A DNA stretch of 16,628 nt, from NCBI GenBank assembly GCA_910577655.1, contig CAJTOW010000039.1, positions 14,154 through 30,781 on the forward strand, written 5' to 3'. The stretch comes from an uncultured Lachnospiraceae bacterium. Its GTDB lineage: Bacteria; Bacillota; Clostridia; Lachnospirales; Lachnospiraceae. The notes below the pieces were generated by a model that saw nothing but the letters and a program-made list of their open reading frames with translations, had not been told where the DNA came from and did no database searches. The translations under genes and the position numbers were made by a program. Positions 1 to 7,345 of this stretch are shown here, piece by piece (the first letter of the stretch is position 1; every line of letters starts with the position of its first letter).

Positions 1-107
1 TATTCCATGACCCCGCACAGGATCAAAAGCAGGGACAGGGTTACGGCGATCACCAGAGGAAAGGACACTCCGCTCTCATCCCTGAAACATTCCTTCAGCT
101 TCCTCAT
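1..107 (-). CDS. TadE-like pseudopilin, N-terminal fragment (runs off left edge)
   Basis: Only the first 35 residues are present; the gene continues beyond position 1. It begins MRKLKECFRDESG and continues as a hydrophobic segment (about residues 14-33, VSFPLVIAVTLSLLLILCGV). This is the layout of type IV prepilins and TadE/TadF pseudopilins: a short positively charged leader, a glycine (G13) at the expected cleavage point, then one membrane helix. The ATG at 107-105 overlaps the TGA of the upstream DUF4320-like gene (ATGA), so translation is probably coupled. A substrate of the prepilin peptidase encoded at 7446-7928 is inferred. The acidic residue at +5 seen in the other pilin-like proteins here is absent (L18). 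Minor pilin versus TadG-like protein cannot be separated from this fragment. Confidence 0.75.
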   Translation of the reverse strand, partial: MRKLKECFRDESGVSFPLVIAVTLSLLLILCGVME

Positions 108-499
108 TTCCAGTACACCTCCGATTTTCCGGAGGCTTCTGCCTTCAGCGTCACCGGAAAGGAACTGAAGCTGCCGAACAGCCCCAGGTCATATCGGTAA
201 GTCAGCTGGACACTGACCTCCTCGTTCAGCTGGATCCGCCCGCTCCTTGACCACTGGATCTCCGGTGTCAGGCCCGTCTGCTCCGTCAGCACCGCCGCCC
301 GCCTGCTGGTCTCGCTCCCCACCCGCCCGGAAATCTCCGCCTCCCGGCACAGCTCCGTGGCGTAGGTATCCAGCTGCTGTTTGGCGATGAATACCGGCAG
401 GAGCTTTACGGACAGGGCCAAAACCAGAAAGACACACAGCACCAGCACGGCGATATCGATGTAGCCTTCCCCTTTTTCCTCCTTCCACAGTTTCCTCAA
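104..499 (-). CDS. TadE-like pilus protein, DUF4320 type
   Basis: This 131-aa protein has a short charged leader (MRKLWKEEKG), then EGYIDIAV and a hydrophobic helix to about residue 37. The rest (40-131) is a soluble domain. I recognise the pattern as the DUF4320 family found in Clostridia Tad-like loci; it resembles TadE pseudopilins in architecture. G10 followed by an aspartate at +5 (D15) mimics the Flp prepilin cleavage rule (G|xxxxE), so processing by the locus prepilin peptidase is likely (inference). The start is TTG at 499-497: the upstream 33-aa ORF ends in a TGA overlapping it (TTGA), and the preceding GGAGG serves as ribosome binding site. Its stop overlaps the next start (ATGA). 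The role is probably as a minor pilin or initiation component at the cytoplasmic membrane. Confidence 0.75.
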   Translation of the reverse strand: MRKLWKEEKGEGYIDIAVLVLCVFLVLALSVKLLPVFIAKQQLDTYATELCREAEISGRVGSETSRRAAVLTEQTGLTPEIQWSRSGRIQLNEEVSVQLTYRYDLGLFGSFSSFPVTLKAEASGKSEVYWK

Positions 500-597
500 T
501 GCTCCCTCACCTCCTGTGCCTTTTCCTCCCCAGTCAGCTGACAGAGTCCTTCCAACAGACGCTCCCTGCTCTTTTTTTCTTTCTGTTCTTCAGTCAT
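496..597 (-). CDS. 33-aa charged mini-protein within the pilus operon
   Basis: A short ORF encodes MTEEQKEKKSRERLLEGLCQ followed by 13 more residues ending in VREH. It has a good ribosome binding site (GGAAGGAGGGCCA before the ATG at 597-595), starts 15 bases after the repeat-HTH gene ends, and its TGA overlaps the TTG start of the DUF4320 gene. The protein is highly charged and probably helical; no membrane segment or known domain is visible. The tight fit between two genes and the well-placed ribosome binding site argue that it is translated. It might act simply as a coupling leader for the TTG-started gene downstream, or be a small structural or regulatory peptide. Function is unknown. Confidence 0.55.
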   Translation of the reverse strand: MTEEQKEKKSRERLLEGLCQLTGEEKAQEVREH

Positions 598-611
598 TGG
601 CCCTCCTTCCT

Positions 612-1799
612 TCACTCCATTTTGATTTCTATCTCTTCCCCTGGCACCTGCCCGGCTTCCTGCAGTTTTTCATTCAGGATCTCATAGTACAGCTTCTCCC
701 CATCCATACATCCTGTGTCCAGGTCGAATCCCTGGAGCCTTGGATATTTGGGAAGTTCTCCTTTGGCCAGCCGGCTGATCCGGTATTTCGTATACCCCAT
801 CTTCTCCAGTTCCTCCTGAAGCATGGGCTTCCCATCCACCACATAAGCCCTCCTTATTTCCTTTTGCATCTCCTTTAGGACAGCGAACACATCCTTATCC
901 TCATTCCGGCATTTCCGGGTATAGAAAGCACTTGCAGTGATGCCAAACTCCCGCAGGAGTCCTGCCATGGTCTTATAGTTCCTTCCCCGGATCCGGCAGT
1001 GGGGAATATAGTTCAGCATCTCCTCCTTCCCCATCCCCAGCCGTTCCTTCATCTGGTTTAAAACATCAAACTCCTCCAGAAAAGTAAGGGGCTGGCTCCG
1101 AAGCTGCTCCCTCACGCACAGGACTGAGATGCCGTAAACCCGGCACAGGTCGATCTGGCTCTCATACGCCTCCCCCCGATAGGTCACCTTATTTTTCTTT
1201 CCCGTCCCCTTGACAGGCCGTGTCAGTGCCTCCTCCAGATCCATCCCATATTCCAGACGGAAGTACACATTGGCCGGCTGTATCCGGTATGCGGCACACA
1301 AGTCCCCGAAATGTTCATAGGTCTTTCCCTGGAATTGAACAGGTTCCGTCTCCAGCGCCTTCTTCACTGCTTCCTGGAGCCTTACCCCTTCCCGTACCTG
1401 GCTGACCAGATGATAGTGGCTGATGCCAAACACCATGGCGACCTGGGACAGGCTCTGGTACTCCTTCCCCCATACCGCCATGTCACGGCTGGCATATTCT
1501 CTAGCATATTCCACGGACTGTCCGATATCCTTTGTCCGGTAGTAGGCATGCTGCAGGATGGAGAGCGGAAGGTCCAGCTTTTCCGCCATGGAACTTAAAG
1601 ATGGATACTGCACGCCTTCATACTCTGTCTGGATCCCGTTGGTCACCTTCTCTCCAAGGGCAGTCTCCACGGCCTCCTCAAGTGTCCACCCTGAACAGAG
1701 GCGTCCTGTCACCCTTTTCTCATCAATTCCATACTCCTGGCACAATTCTTTCCTGGAGCCGTATTCCTTTCCCTTATAACTGACCGGCTTTGGCGGCAT
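612..1799 (-). CDS. Protein of about seven tandem helix-turn-helix-like repeats (NUMOD-like), function unknown
   Basis: This 395-aa protein is built of degenerate units of about 42 residues with the pattern (V)xYxGxxYxSxxxLCxxYGIxxxxVxxRLxxGxxLEEAL. Units lie at about 6-47, 58-100, 108-149, 153-194 and 205-247, with weaker copies at about 268-310 and 318-350. Each unit has a short beta element (YKGKEY, VTYRGEAY) followed by what looks like a helix-turn-helix (SRKELCQEYGIDEKRVTGRL). Such units resemble the NUMOD-type or phage-associated HTH modules I know from DNA-binding proteins; the family name is uncertain. No membrane segment or signal peptide is visible, so it is cytoplasmic. Its place is odd: between tadC (12-base gap) and the TadE-like gene. 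Start ATG 1799 has GGGGAGGTGAAAG just before it. It could regulate the locus or bind nucleic acid during transfer; neither is shown. Confidence 0.7.
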   Translation of the reverse strand: MPPKPVSYKGKEYGSRKELCQEYGIDEKRVTGRLCSGWTLEEAVETALGEKVTNGIQTEYEGVQYPSLSSMAEKLDLPLSILQHAYYRTKDIGQSVEYAREYASRDMAVWGKEYQSLSQVAMVFGISHYHLVSQVREGVRLQEAVKKALETEPVQFQGKTYEHFGDLCAAYRIQPANVYFRLEYGMDLEEALTRPVKGTGKKNKVTYRGEAYESQIDLCRVYGISVLCVREQLRSQPLTFLEEFDVLNQMKERLGMGKEEMLNYIPHCRIRGRNYKTMAGLLREFGITASAFYTRKCRNEDKDVFAVLKEMQKEIRRAYVVDGKPMLQEELEKMGYTKYRISRLAKGELPKYPRLQGFDLDTGCMDGEKLYYEILNEKLQEAGQVPGEEIEIKME

Positions 1800-1811
1800 C
1801 TTTCACCTCCC

Positions 1812-2699
1812 CTAAAACATACTCCCCATGGATTTGATGATCTCAATCACAATGATCGCCAGGTACATGAACAGGAAACACATCAGCATCACAAAGCTGA
1901 ACACCCGGATTTTCGGCGGGATCTTCTGGGCCTCCTTCTTCAACCGCTGCAGCTCCAGCTGCTTGAAGTCATGGGAGAGCATCTGGAAATACATGGCTCC
2001 GTCATCTCCCCGCAGCACCCCGATGAGCCCCCGGACCACATCGGAGAGCATGGGGGAATTGAGCCTGGCTTCGAACCGGGTCAGGGCCGCCTCATAGCTG
2101 CTGGAGCGCATGTCCGCCACCAGCACGTCCAGTTCCCCGGAAAACTGCTCCCCCGCATTCTTCTTATAGTTCTCCACGATGGAGAGCACGTCCCGGCTGT
2201 TCTTCAGCTCCTGCTCGATGGTGGATACAAACCGGGGCAGTTCCGTCTCGATGACTCCCCGCTTCTTCGCAAGCAGCTCATCCGCACGGTTGATCTCCTT
2301 AAAATAGACCATCACGGAAAGGAACACCACCATCACTGACAGCAGGGGGAATACAAGCAGCGCCGGGAGGATCCCCAGCATCACGGCACCTGCTTTCACA
2401 AGCGCATAGGCCTGATAGACCTCCGGCTCCAGGTTCAGCCCGCTGGCCTTTAAGATATTTTTCAGACGGCTCCTTTTATAGGCATCCATCCGGATATAAG
2501 GAGCAAATCTGGCCGCCAGTGTCAGCAGGTAGGTCTCAAGCGTCTTCGCCGCTGTCTTCTTCTCCCTGCCCGTATTGACCATGGCCTTTGAGGTCCGAAG
2601 GTAGGGAAGGCGCAGCAGATCCGCTGTCACAAAGAACAGCCCTCCTGCCAGAAGCACCCCAAAGGCCGCCAGCAGCCCAATCATCAACATGGTTGTCAC
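1812..2699 (-). CDS. tadC: TadC-type inner-membrane platform protein (T2SS GspF family)
   Basis: This is the second of two consecutive GspF-fold membrane proteins after the CpaF ATPase, the normal tadA-tadB-tadC order. An N-terminal hydrophobic helix (about residues 4-25), a central pair of membrane helices (about 105-130), a helical cytoplasmic domain containing IETELPRFVSTIEQEL, and a C-terminal membrane helix (about 265-290, SFVMLMCFLFMYLAIIVIEI) match TadC. It would form the membrane platform on which CpaF acts to extrude pilin. I chose GTG at 2699: AGGAGG lies 8 bases upstream and overlaps the last codons and stop of tadB, whereas the GTG at 2708 would overlap that same site. The 295-aa length is usual for TadC. 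It ends in IKSMGSMF, reminiscent of the Met-rich tails of other proteins here, probably by chance. Confidence 0.85.
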   Translation of the reverse strand: MTTMLMIGLLAAFGVLLAGGLFFVTADLLRLPYLRTSKAMVNTGREKKTAAKTLETYLLTLAARFAPYIRMDAYKRSRLKNILKASGLNLEPEVYQAYALVKAGAVMLGILPALLVFPLLSVMVVFLSVMVYFKEINRADELLAKKRGVIETELPRFVSTIEQELKNSRDVLSIVENYKKNAGEQFSGELDVLVADMRSSSYEAALTRFEARLNSPMLSDVVRGLIGVLRGDDGAMYFQMLSHDFKQLELQRLKKEAQKIPPKIRVFSFVMLMCFLFMYLAIIVIEIIKSMGSMF

Positions 2700-2704
2700 C
2701 TGTA

Positions 2705-3634
2705 TCACCTCCTGTACTCTAACGGTTTGGTCAGACGGATGACCAGGGCCGTGGAAACAAAGATCAGGGCCGCCGTCACCGCCAGAATGATCTGCCCCAC
2801 GGTTGTGAACATCAGTGTCTCATACCAGCTGCGGTTTAGAAAATACATCAGCGGAATGTTGCCGATCACCAGAAAAACCATGGTGATGAATTCTTTTCTC
2901 GGCTCCGTCACCAGAAACTCCAGCTCTGCGTTCACAATCCGCATGTCGGACATCTTGTTCACGATGGGAGTCAGGGTCGTCTTCAGACTCCGGTCCAGCT
3001 GGCAGTCGCTTAAGGCATCACACCATTCCTCGAACACGTCATTCTCGATCCGGCCCCGCAGAACCTTCAGCGCCACCTCCACATCCGGGTTCACCATCTT
3101 TACCTGGGTGACAAAATCCCGGAACACGTTCTGAACGGGCGGATTTAAATAATGCAGATTTTCCTCCACCGCTGTCAAAATGTCTTCGTTGCGCAGGTAT
3201 GCCGTAGTGATGATGGAGAGCGCCGTCTCCAGTTCCGCTGATACATTCTTTTTATAGTGGTTTGCGGTCAGGCGCACATACCAGAATGGTATGAACAGAA
3301 AACCGCAGGCCATCACCGGTGCCAGAAAAAAGTTCCCGATCATGATGGCAAAGGAGCCGCCTGCGGCGAACAGGGCAAGACTCACAGCACAGACAAGAGA
3401 AAATCGATTCCCTCTCCCGGTCATCACAAGAATGTCCTGGGCCTCCGTGATCTCCTTCTTCAGAATCCCCGGCCTCTTTCTTCTGGTGGCCTCGTTGATC
3501 TCCTCCTTCAGCGTCTTTGGTTTCCGCAGAAGAAAGGAAAACAGGTCATCCGTAAATTCCACCGGCCTTAAGCGCAGCAGAAAGAAACAGCCGGCGATCA
3601 TCCCGGCACAGGCCAGTAACTGGATCATGGTCAT
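2705..3634 (-). CDS. tadB: TadB-type inner-membrane platform protein (T2SS GspF family)
   Basis: This 309-aa protein follows cpaF directly. It has an N-terminal membrane helix (about 4-21), a second hydrophobic region (about 78-120, probably two helices), a GspF-type cytoplasmic helical domain (about 130-245; SAELETALSIITTAYLRNED marks its start) and two C-terminal helices (about 250-305). This is the TadB pattern, and it is expected to form the platform together with the tadC product. The ATG at 3634-3632 overlaps the cpaF stop (ATGA), with GGGGG upstream as ribosome binding site, so translation is probably coupled to the ATPase. Length is normal. Assignment to TadB rather than TadC rests mainly on gene order. 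Confidence 0.85.
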   Translation of the reverse strand: MTMIQLLACAGMIAGCFFLLRLRPVEFTDDLFSFLLRKPKTLKEEINEATRRKRPGILKKEITEAQDILVMTGRGNRFSLVCAVSLALFAAGGSFAIMIGNFFLAPVMACGFLFIPFWYVRLTANHYKKNVSAELETALSIITTAYLRNEDILTAVEENLHYLNPPVQNVFRDFVTQVKMVNPDVEVALKVLRGRIENDVFEEWCDALSDCQLDRSLKTTLTPIVNKMSDMRIVNAELEFLVTEPRKEFITMVFLVIGNIPLMYFLNRSWYETLMFTTVGQIILAVTAALIFVSTALVIRLTKPLEYRR

Positions 3635-5394
3635 TGTTCTACACCCCCTTTCAGGCGCTCCAGCACACTGCCGGGCATCCCGTTCTCGGTCAGCCTCCTG
3701 GCCAGTCCCTCCGAAATGGGATTGACCCTTCTGTGGCTGCCTTCAATGATAAATTTCCCCTCCTCCATCCGGTTCTCCGTGATCTCATACTGAAACAGAG
3801 GACGGTAATGGCGGCTCCCGTCCGGACGGATCTCACATTCCATGATCTCCATCAGGCGGCGCTGCCGGTTCTCCAGCTGCTTGCAGAAGGCCACGATGGG
3901 GTAGGCCTCCGTCACATAGGCCATCAGCGTCTCATCGCTCATGTCCACCGCACGCTTGCATAAGGACACCATCCTCCGGTAAGTGGCCTCACAGCTGTTG
4001 GAGTGGATGGTGGTGATCACCGCCACGCCGGTCCTTGCCGCCTCCTGGGCCGCATTGGCCTCCGGCCCGCGCATCTCCCCCACCACGATCACATCCGGAT
4101 TGAAGCGCAGGGCCATGTCTAAAAGGGCGATCTGGTCCACCCGCTGGCGGTCATTCTCACTGTCGCGGGTCAGGGTATGGATGACGGAATTGCTCACCTT
4201 CCCCTCTTTTTCCCGCACCAGGGCCAGTTCCCTGGAGCCGGATTCTATGGTGTAGATCCGCTTCTTATCCGGGATGGTGGTCAGAAGCCAGCCCATCAGG
4301 GTGGTCTTTCCGGAACTGGTGGCCCCTGCCACACAGACGGAGATCCCGTAGCGGACACATTCCGTTAAGAAGTCCAGCATCTCCCCTGTCGCCGTGCCGC
4401 CCTTTACAAAGTCAGCGGCCTGCATGGACTGAGGATTGACGATACGGATGGAAGCCGCCACCCCGATGTCCTCATCCACCAGCGGGGTCTTCATGGCGGC
4501 GATCCGGATGTTTTTGCTTAAATGCCCCAATACTGCCGGGCTTGCGTTGTCCAGCACCATACCGGAGGTATGCAGCATCCGCCGCACCACGTTGATGGCA
4601 TGCTGGGGACTTTCAAACCGCTCTTCCAGCTTCCTCGTCTCCCCGCCGGCATACTGGATCTCGATGTCCTTCCAGCTGTTAATGTCGATCTCCTCGATGC
4701 CGGCCCCGAACACATATCTGGTCAGGAAGGAGAACTCCGCCATCTCCGTATAGATGGTGTCCACCAGTTCCTGGCCGCTCATGCCCTTGACGGCAATCCG
4801 GTAGTCCTGCACATATTTGGTGATATAACGTTTGATCTGGGCCTTGGTATCCTCCCCGCCCTCATCCATGATCAGCGTGGAATATTTACTGGAGATGTAC
4901 TCCTGTACCTCCTGCAGGACAGAGGAGAAGTCCCTGGCGTTGTCCTGCGGAGAGAAGAACAGGTCATGGGTCCTAAGTGCCGTCCCGCCCTTCTGGAACT
5001 GCACCGCCTCGTCTTCCTCCTCCACATCCAGGACAGCCGGAGGCTCCATGGGAGCTGCGTGTGCCTGGGCATTGGTCACGCCCACCGTTGCAGTCGGGAT
5101 CCGGGAGCGGGAAGGAAATGCCGGAGCAGCAAAGTTTTCCTTTTCTGCCGGTTTTCCAGGCTCTTTTATCACAGATAGATCAGAATCCTTCTCCCTGCTT
5201 TTTCCAGATCCCCCATTTGCATCCAACATTCTTTCGGACTCTCCCCTCCCGTTTTTGTTTCCGATATGTCCCTCTACCGTCCTGATATCCTGGCTGTCCC
5301 TTCCATCCGCCGTGCCTGCCCTCTGCCCATTCCCGGAAGCCGCCTGCCCCATTGCCGGGCCAAACAGTTCCTGCGATCTTTTTTCCCCTAACAT
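3631..5394 (-). CDS. cpaF: CpaF/TadA-type secretion ATPase
   Basis: This 587-aa protein is the hexameric motor ATPase of Tad-type pilus assembly. Walker A is GATSSGKTT (residues 357-365), the Asp box region is YTIESGSREL (381-390), Walker B is PDVIVVGEMRG (433-443) and the His box is TTIHSN (461-466), all in the canonical order for the VirB11/TadA family. The N2 domain occupies about 155-345 (IEEIDINSWKDIEI is the typical strand). Residues 1-150 form a long Gly/Ser/Glu-rich, probably disordered extension that most CpaF proteins lack, yet the ribosome binding site GGAGG lies 7 bases before the ATG at 5394, so I keep this start. The gene overlaps the end of the cpaE-like gene by 7 bases and the start of tadB by 4. 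An FHA domain is not visible. Confidence is very high. Confidence 0.95.
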   Translation of the reverse strand: MLGEKRSQELFGPAMGQAASGNGQRAGTADGRDSQDIRTVEGHIGNKNGRGESERMLDANGGSGKSREKDSDLSVIKEPGKPAEKENFAAPAFPSRSRIPTATVGVTNAQAHAAPMEPPAVLDVEEEDEAVQFQKGGTALRTHDLFFSPQDNARDFSSVLQEVQEYISSKYSTLIMDEGGEDTKAQIKRYITKYVQDYRIAVKGMSGQELVDTIYTEMAEFSFLTRYVFGAGIEEIDINSWKDIEIQYAGGETRKLEERFESPQHAINVVRRMLHTSGMVLDNASPAVLGHLSKNIRIAAMKTPLVDEDIGVAASIRIVNPQSMQAADFVKGGTATGEMLDFLTECVRYGISVCVAGATSSGKTTLMGWLLTTIPDKKRIYTIESGSRELALVREKEGKVSNSVIHTLTRDSENDRQRVDQIALLDMALRFNPDVIVVGEMRGPEANAAQEAARTGVAVITTIHSNSCEATYRRMVSLCKRAVDMSDETLMAYVTEAYPIVAFCKQLENRQRRLMEIMECEIRPDGSRHYRPLFQYEITENRMEEGKFIIEGSHRRVNPISEGLARRLTENGMPGSVLERLKGGVEQ

Positions 5395-6209
5395 CCGAAC
5401 ACCTCCCTGCTGACTGCTTCCAGTTCCTTCCGGAAGCCCCGGCTGTCCCGAAGAGACAGGTCTGCCAGAAGGTTCCCGGCCAGAGTCTGTCTGGCAAGTT
5501 CCGGGGAATGGGGCAGACGGAAGGTCACGTTTCCAAGCACCTGTTCCGCATGATCGCTGGCTTCATCCGTCCTTACGTTGCTGGCCACCTTATACTGCTT
5601 GTCCGCATCCCATTTGTTGTCCCGCAGGAGAGGAAGCTGGCTGGACAGGTAGCTGATGCTCTTCAGATCGCAGTTCACCAGCCGCAGCACCGCATCCGAT
5701 TCCATCAGGGCCACCGCCGAGAGGATGTCGTTGGCGATATAGCTGCCGCAGTCGATGATGATATAAGGGGCGATCCCTTTCAGGCACTGGATCAGCTCCG
5801 ATGCCTGGCTGGCCGTAAAGGGCGGATAAGTGTACTCGTTCTCTCCCTTTAACATCCCAAGGAAGGTGAGACAGCCGTACTTCTTATGAGTGACCAGGTT
5901 GTGCTTCACCAGGGATTCCGACACCCGCACCGCCGCCAGAACGCTGCCCAGGGAATGCTCGCATTCCAGTTCTCCGGGCGGGCAGATGCAGGGCAGCATG
6001 GGGGCGGTCATATCGCACAGCAAGAGGATGACGTTTTTCTTCTTCCCTGCCAGATATTTGGCCAGCTTCACCGCCACGGTGGTCTTGCCGCTGCCAGGGC
6101 TTCCCCAGACTGCCAGCACCTGGTTCGGGGAGCCGTACCCGTCATACTCCGCTTCCCTCTGGCCGCCATCCTCCCTGCGGCCAAAGATTCCATTCTTTTT
6201 AAAGTTCAT
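5388..6209 (-). CDS. CpaE-position P-loop ATPase (Tad locus)
   Basis: This 273-aa protein has a P-loop GSPGSGKTT (residues 36-44), a strand ending in an aspartate (LLLCDMTAP, D66) and a Walker-B-like strand YIIIDCGSY (149-157) of the SIMIBI/MinD-ParA type. It lies between cpaB and cpaF, where CpaE/TadZ normally sits, so a role in localising or organising the pilus machine at the membrane is inferred. Two oddities: the P-loop is a plain GxxGSGKTT rather than the deviant KGGxGKT of ParA/MinD, and there is no N-terminal receiver-like domain as in CpaE of Caulobacter. The ATG at 6209 follows the cpaB stop directly, with GGGGAGGAG overlapping the end of cpaB. It could equally be a locus-specific ATPase not strictly orthologous to CpaE. 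Confidence 0.8.
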   Translation of the reverse strand: MNFKKNGIFGRREDGGQREAEYDGYGSPNQVLAVWGSPGSGKTTVAVKLAKYLAGKKKNVILLLCDMTAPMLPCICPPGELECEHSLGSVLAAVRVSESLVKHNLVTHKKYGCLTFLGMLKGENEYTYPPFTASQASELIQCLKGIAPYIIIDCGSYIANDILSAVALMESDAVLRLVNCDLKSISYLSSQLPLLRDNKWDADKQYKVASNVRTDEASDHAEQVLGNVTFRLPHSPELARQTLAGNLLADLSLRDSRGFRKELEAVSREVFGC

Positions 6210-7142
6210 CTACTGCTCCTCCCCGTCCCCGCTGGCAGGAGCCTCCCTGTCTCCCTCCGTGTTCGCTGTGTCCTCTGTTTTTTCGCTGCTTCCTTCTTTC
6301 TGCTCTGAAGATTCCTGTGTCTCCTGGGAATCCGCCTCATCTCCTGTGCCTTCCGCTTCCCCTTCTTCCGTTTTCTCTCCTTCTGTTTCCTCCCCTTCGC
6401 TGTCCTCTTCCTCCGGGGCATACAGCGCTTCCAGCAGTTCGTCCTGGGCTTCTATGAATTTCCCCGCATTCTCCTTCGTTCCCCGGTACACCAGGGAAAG
6501 GTGCAGCTTTCCGTCCGCCTCCAGATCCGCCAGCACTTTGCTCTGTTCCGGGGACACCAGAAGAGTGACCGTTCCCGGAAGCTCCCGGTCCTCATCCTCC
6601 GCCTGTTCTCCGGTATTGGCATCGTAGCCGCTGTTGGCCGTGACGGCGATGACCTCCACATACTGCAGTTCTGCCGGGATAACCGTGACTCCCTGCTTCT
6701 TATAGTCCGGGGCAATGACCGAGACGATGTCCCCACTCATCAGCTTGCCGGACAGACCGTTGGCAAAGGCCTTGACCGTGACGGAGATAGCCTGCTTCTC
6801 CCCGTTCAAGTTGTAGAGATAGGCATTCTCCGCCGCAGGGGCATCTGCGATCTTGGAGCTGATGATGTAATCGCCGGGAACCATGTCCGCAGAGGCGAAC
6901 CTGCCAATCACCGTGGCCGTATCCTTCACCACACCTTCCGGAAGGTTGTAGCCGCCCACCTCCACCATCCGTACCATATCCTTTGTGATCTCATCCCCCA
7001 AATGGATCTCCTTCACCACCCGGACGATCTCCACCTTCTGGCTCATGGATTTGTTGAACAGCGGGGTTACCGCAAAACAGATGATCAGAGAAAGGATGAT
7101 GCAGATCACCCCGATCACCGTCCGATTCTTAAAAAAGCTCAT
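6210..7142 (-). CDS. cpaB: CpaB-type Flp pilus assembly protein (SAF domain) with long acidic tail
   Basis: This 310-aa protein has an N-terminal membrane anchor (about residues 8-27), a SAF/beta-clip domain (about 37-100: VVKEIHLGDEITKDMVRMVE, then GRFASADMVPGDYIISSKI) and an RcpC-like domain (about 115-220, with GLSGKLMSGDIVSVIAP). This order defines CpaB/RcpC. It would be anchored in the cytoplasmic membrane with its domain outside; in Gram-negatives it stabilises the secretin, which is absent here. Residues 243-310 are a low-complexity tail very rich in Glu, Ser, Thr and Gly, probably disordered and possibly wall-spanning. I chose ATG 7142 because AAGGAGG lies 5 bases upstream; an ATG 7 codons earlier falls inside a hairpin. 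The stop TAG is followed at once by the cpaE-like start. Confidence 0.88.
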   Translation of the reverse strand: MSFFKNRTVIGVICIILSLIICFAVTPLFNKSMSQKVEIVRVVKEIHLGDEITKDMVRMVEVGGYNLPEGVVKDTATVIGRFASADMVPGDYIISSKIADAPAAENAYLYNLNGEKQAISVTVKAFANGLSGKLMSGDIVSVIAPDYKKQGVTVIPAELQYVEVIAVTANSGYDANTGEQAEDEDRELPGTVTLLVSPEQSKVLADLEADGKLHLSLVYRGTKENAGKFIEAQDELLEALYAPEEEDSEGEETEGEKTEEGEAEGTGDEADSQETQESSEQKEGSSEKTEDTANTEGDREAPASGDGEEQ

Positions 7143-7156
7143 TGTTTCCTCCTTCC

Positions 7157-7182
7157 GATACAAGGCTGCGGCAGCCTGTATC
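7157..7182 (-). promoter_or_regulatory. RNA hairpin abutting the cpaB ribosome binding site
   Basis: On the minus strand GATACA-GGCTG, loop CCG, CAGCC-A-TGTATC-like pairing gives 11 base pairs with a single-base bulge. It ends directly against the GGAAGGAGG of cpaB. There is no T-run, so it is not a terminator. It may set translation efficiency or mark an mRNA processing end; that is inference. A palindrome CGGCATGCCG lies just upstream at 7187-7196. Confidence 0.5.
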
Positions 7183-7224
7183 CTTCCGGCATGCCGCAGT
7201 CTTTTCCTTATTCACAGTTTCTTT

Positions 7225-7326
7225 TTAGCAGGGCGATCCATAATGCTTCTTACGGCGGCGCAATACACAGAAAACTGCGGCGGACACCGAAGCAAGGGCA
7301 CCTGCAACAAGCAGGATTTTCTTCAT
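7225..7326 (-). CDS. 33-aa single-span membrane mini-protein
   Basis: This short ORF encodes MKKILLVAGALASVSAAVFC followed by VLRRRKKHYGSPC. One hydrophobic helix (about residues 4-22) is followed by the basic cluster RRRKKH, so the positive-inside rule predicts an external N terminus and cytoplasmic C terminus. AAGGAGG sits 8 bases before ATG 7326; the ATG two codons earlier would be only 2 bases from it. It lies between a terminator hairpin and cpaB. Being flanked by pilus genes, it may be a small accessory of the filament machine; no family is recognised and function is unknown. Confidence 0.55.
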   Translation of the reverse strand: MKKILLVAGALASVSAAVFCVLRRRKKHYGSPC

Positions 7327-7345
7327 ACGCATCTCCTCCTTCCTG

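Noticed and set aside
5890..6627. A 245-codon Ser-rich open frame on the plus strand.
   Set aside because: It is the antisense of the Glu-rich cpaB tail and the cpaE-like gene; low complexity mirrors that tail and there is no translation signal.
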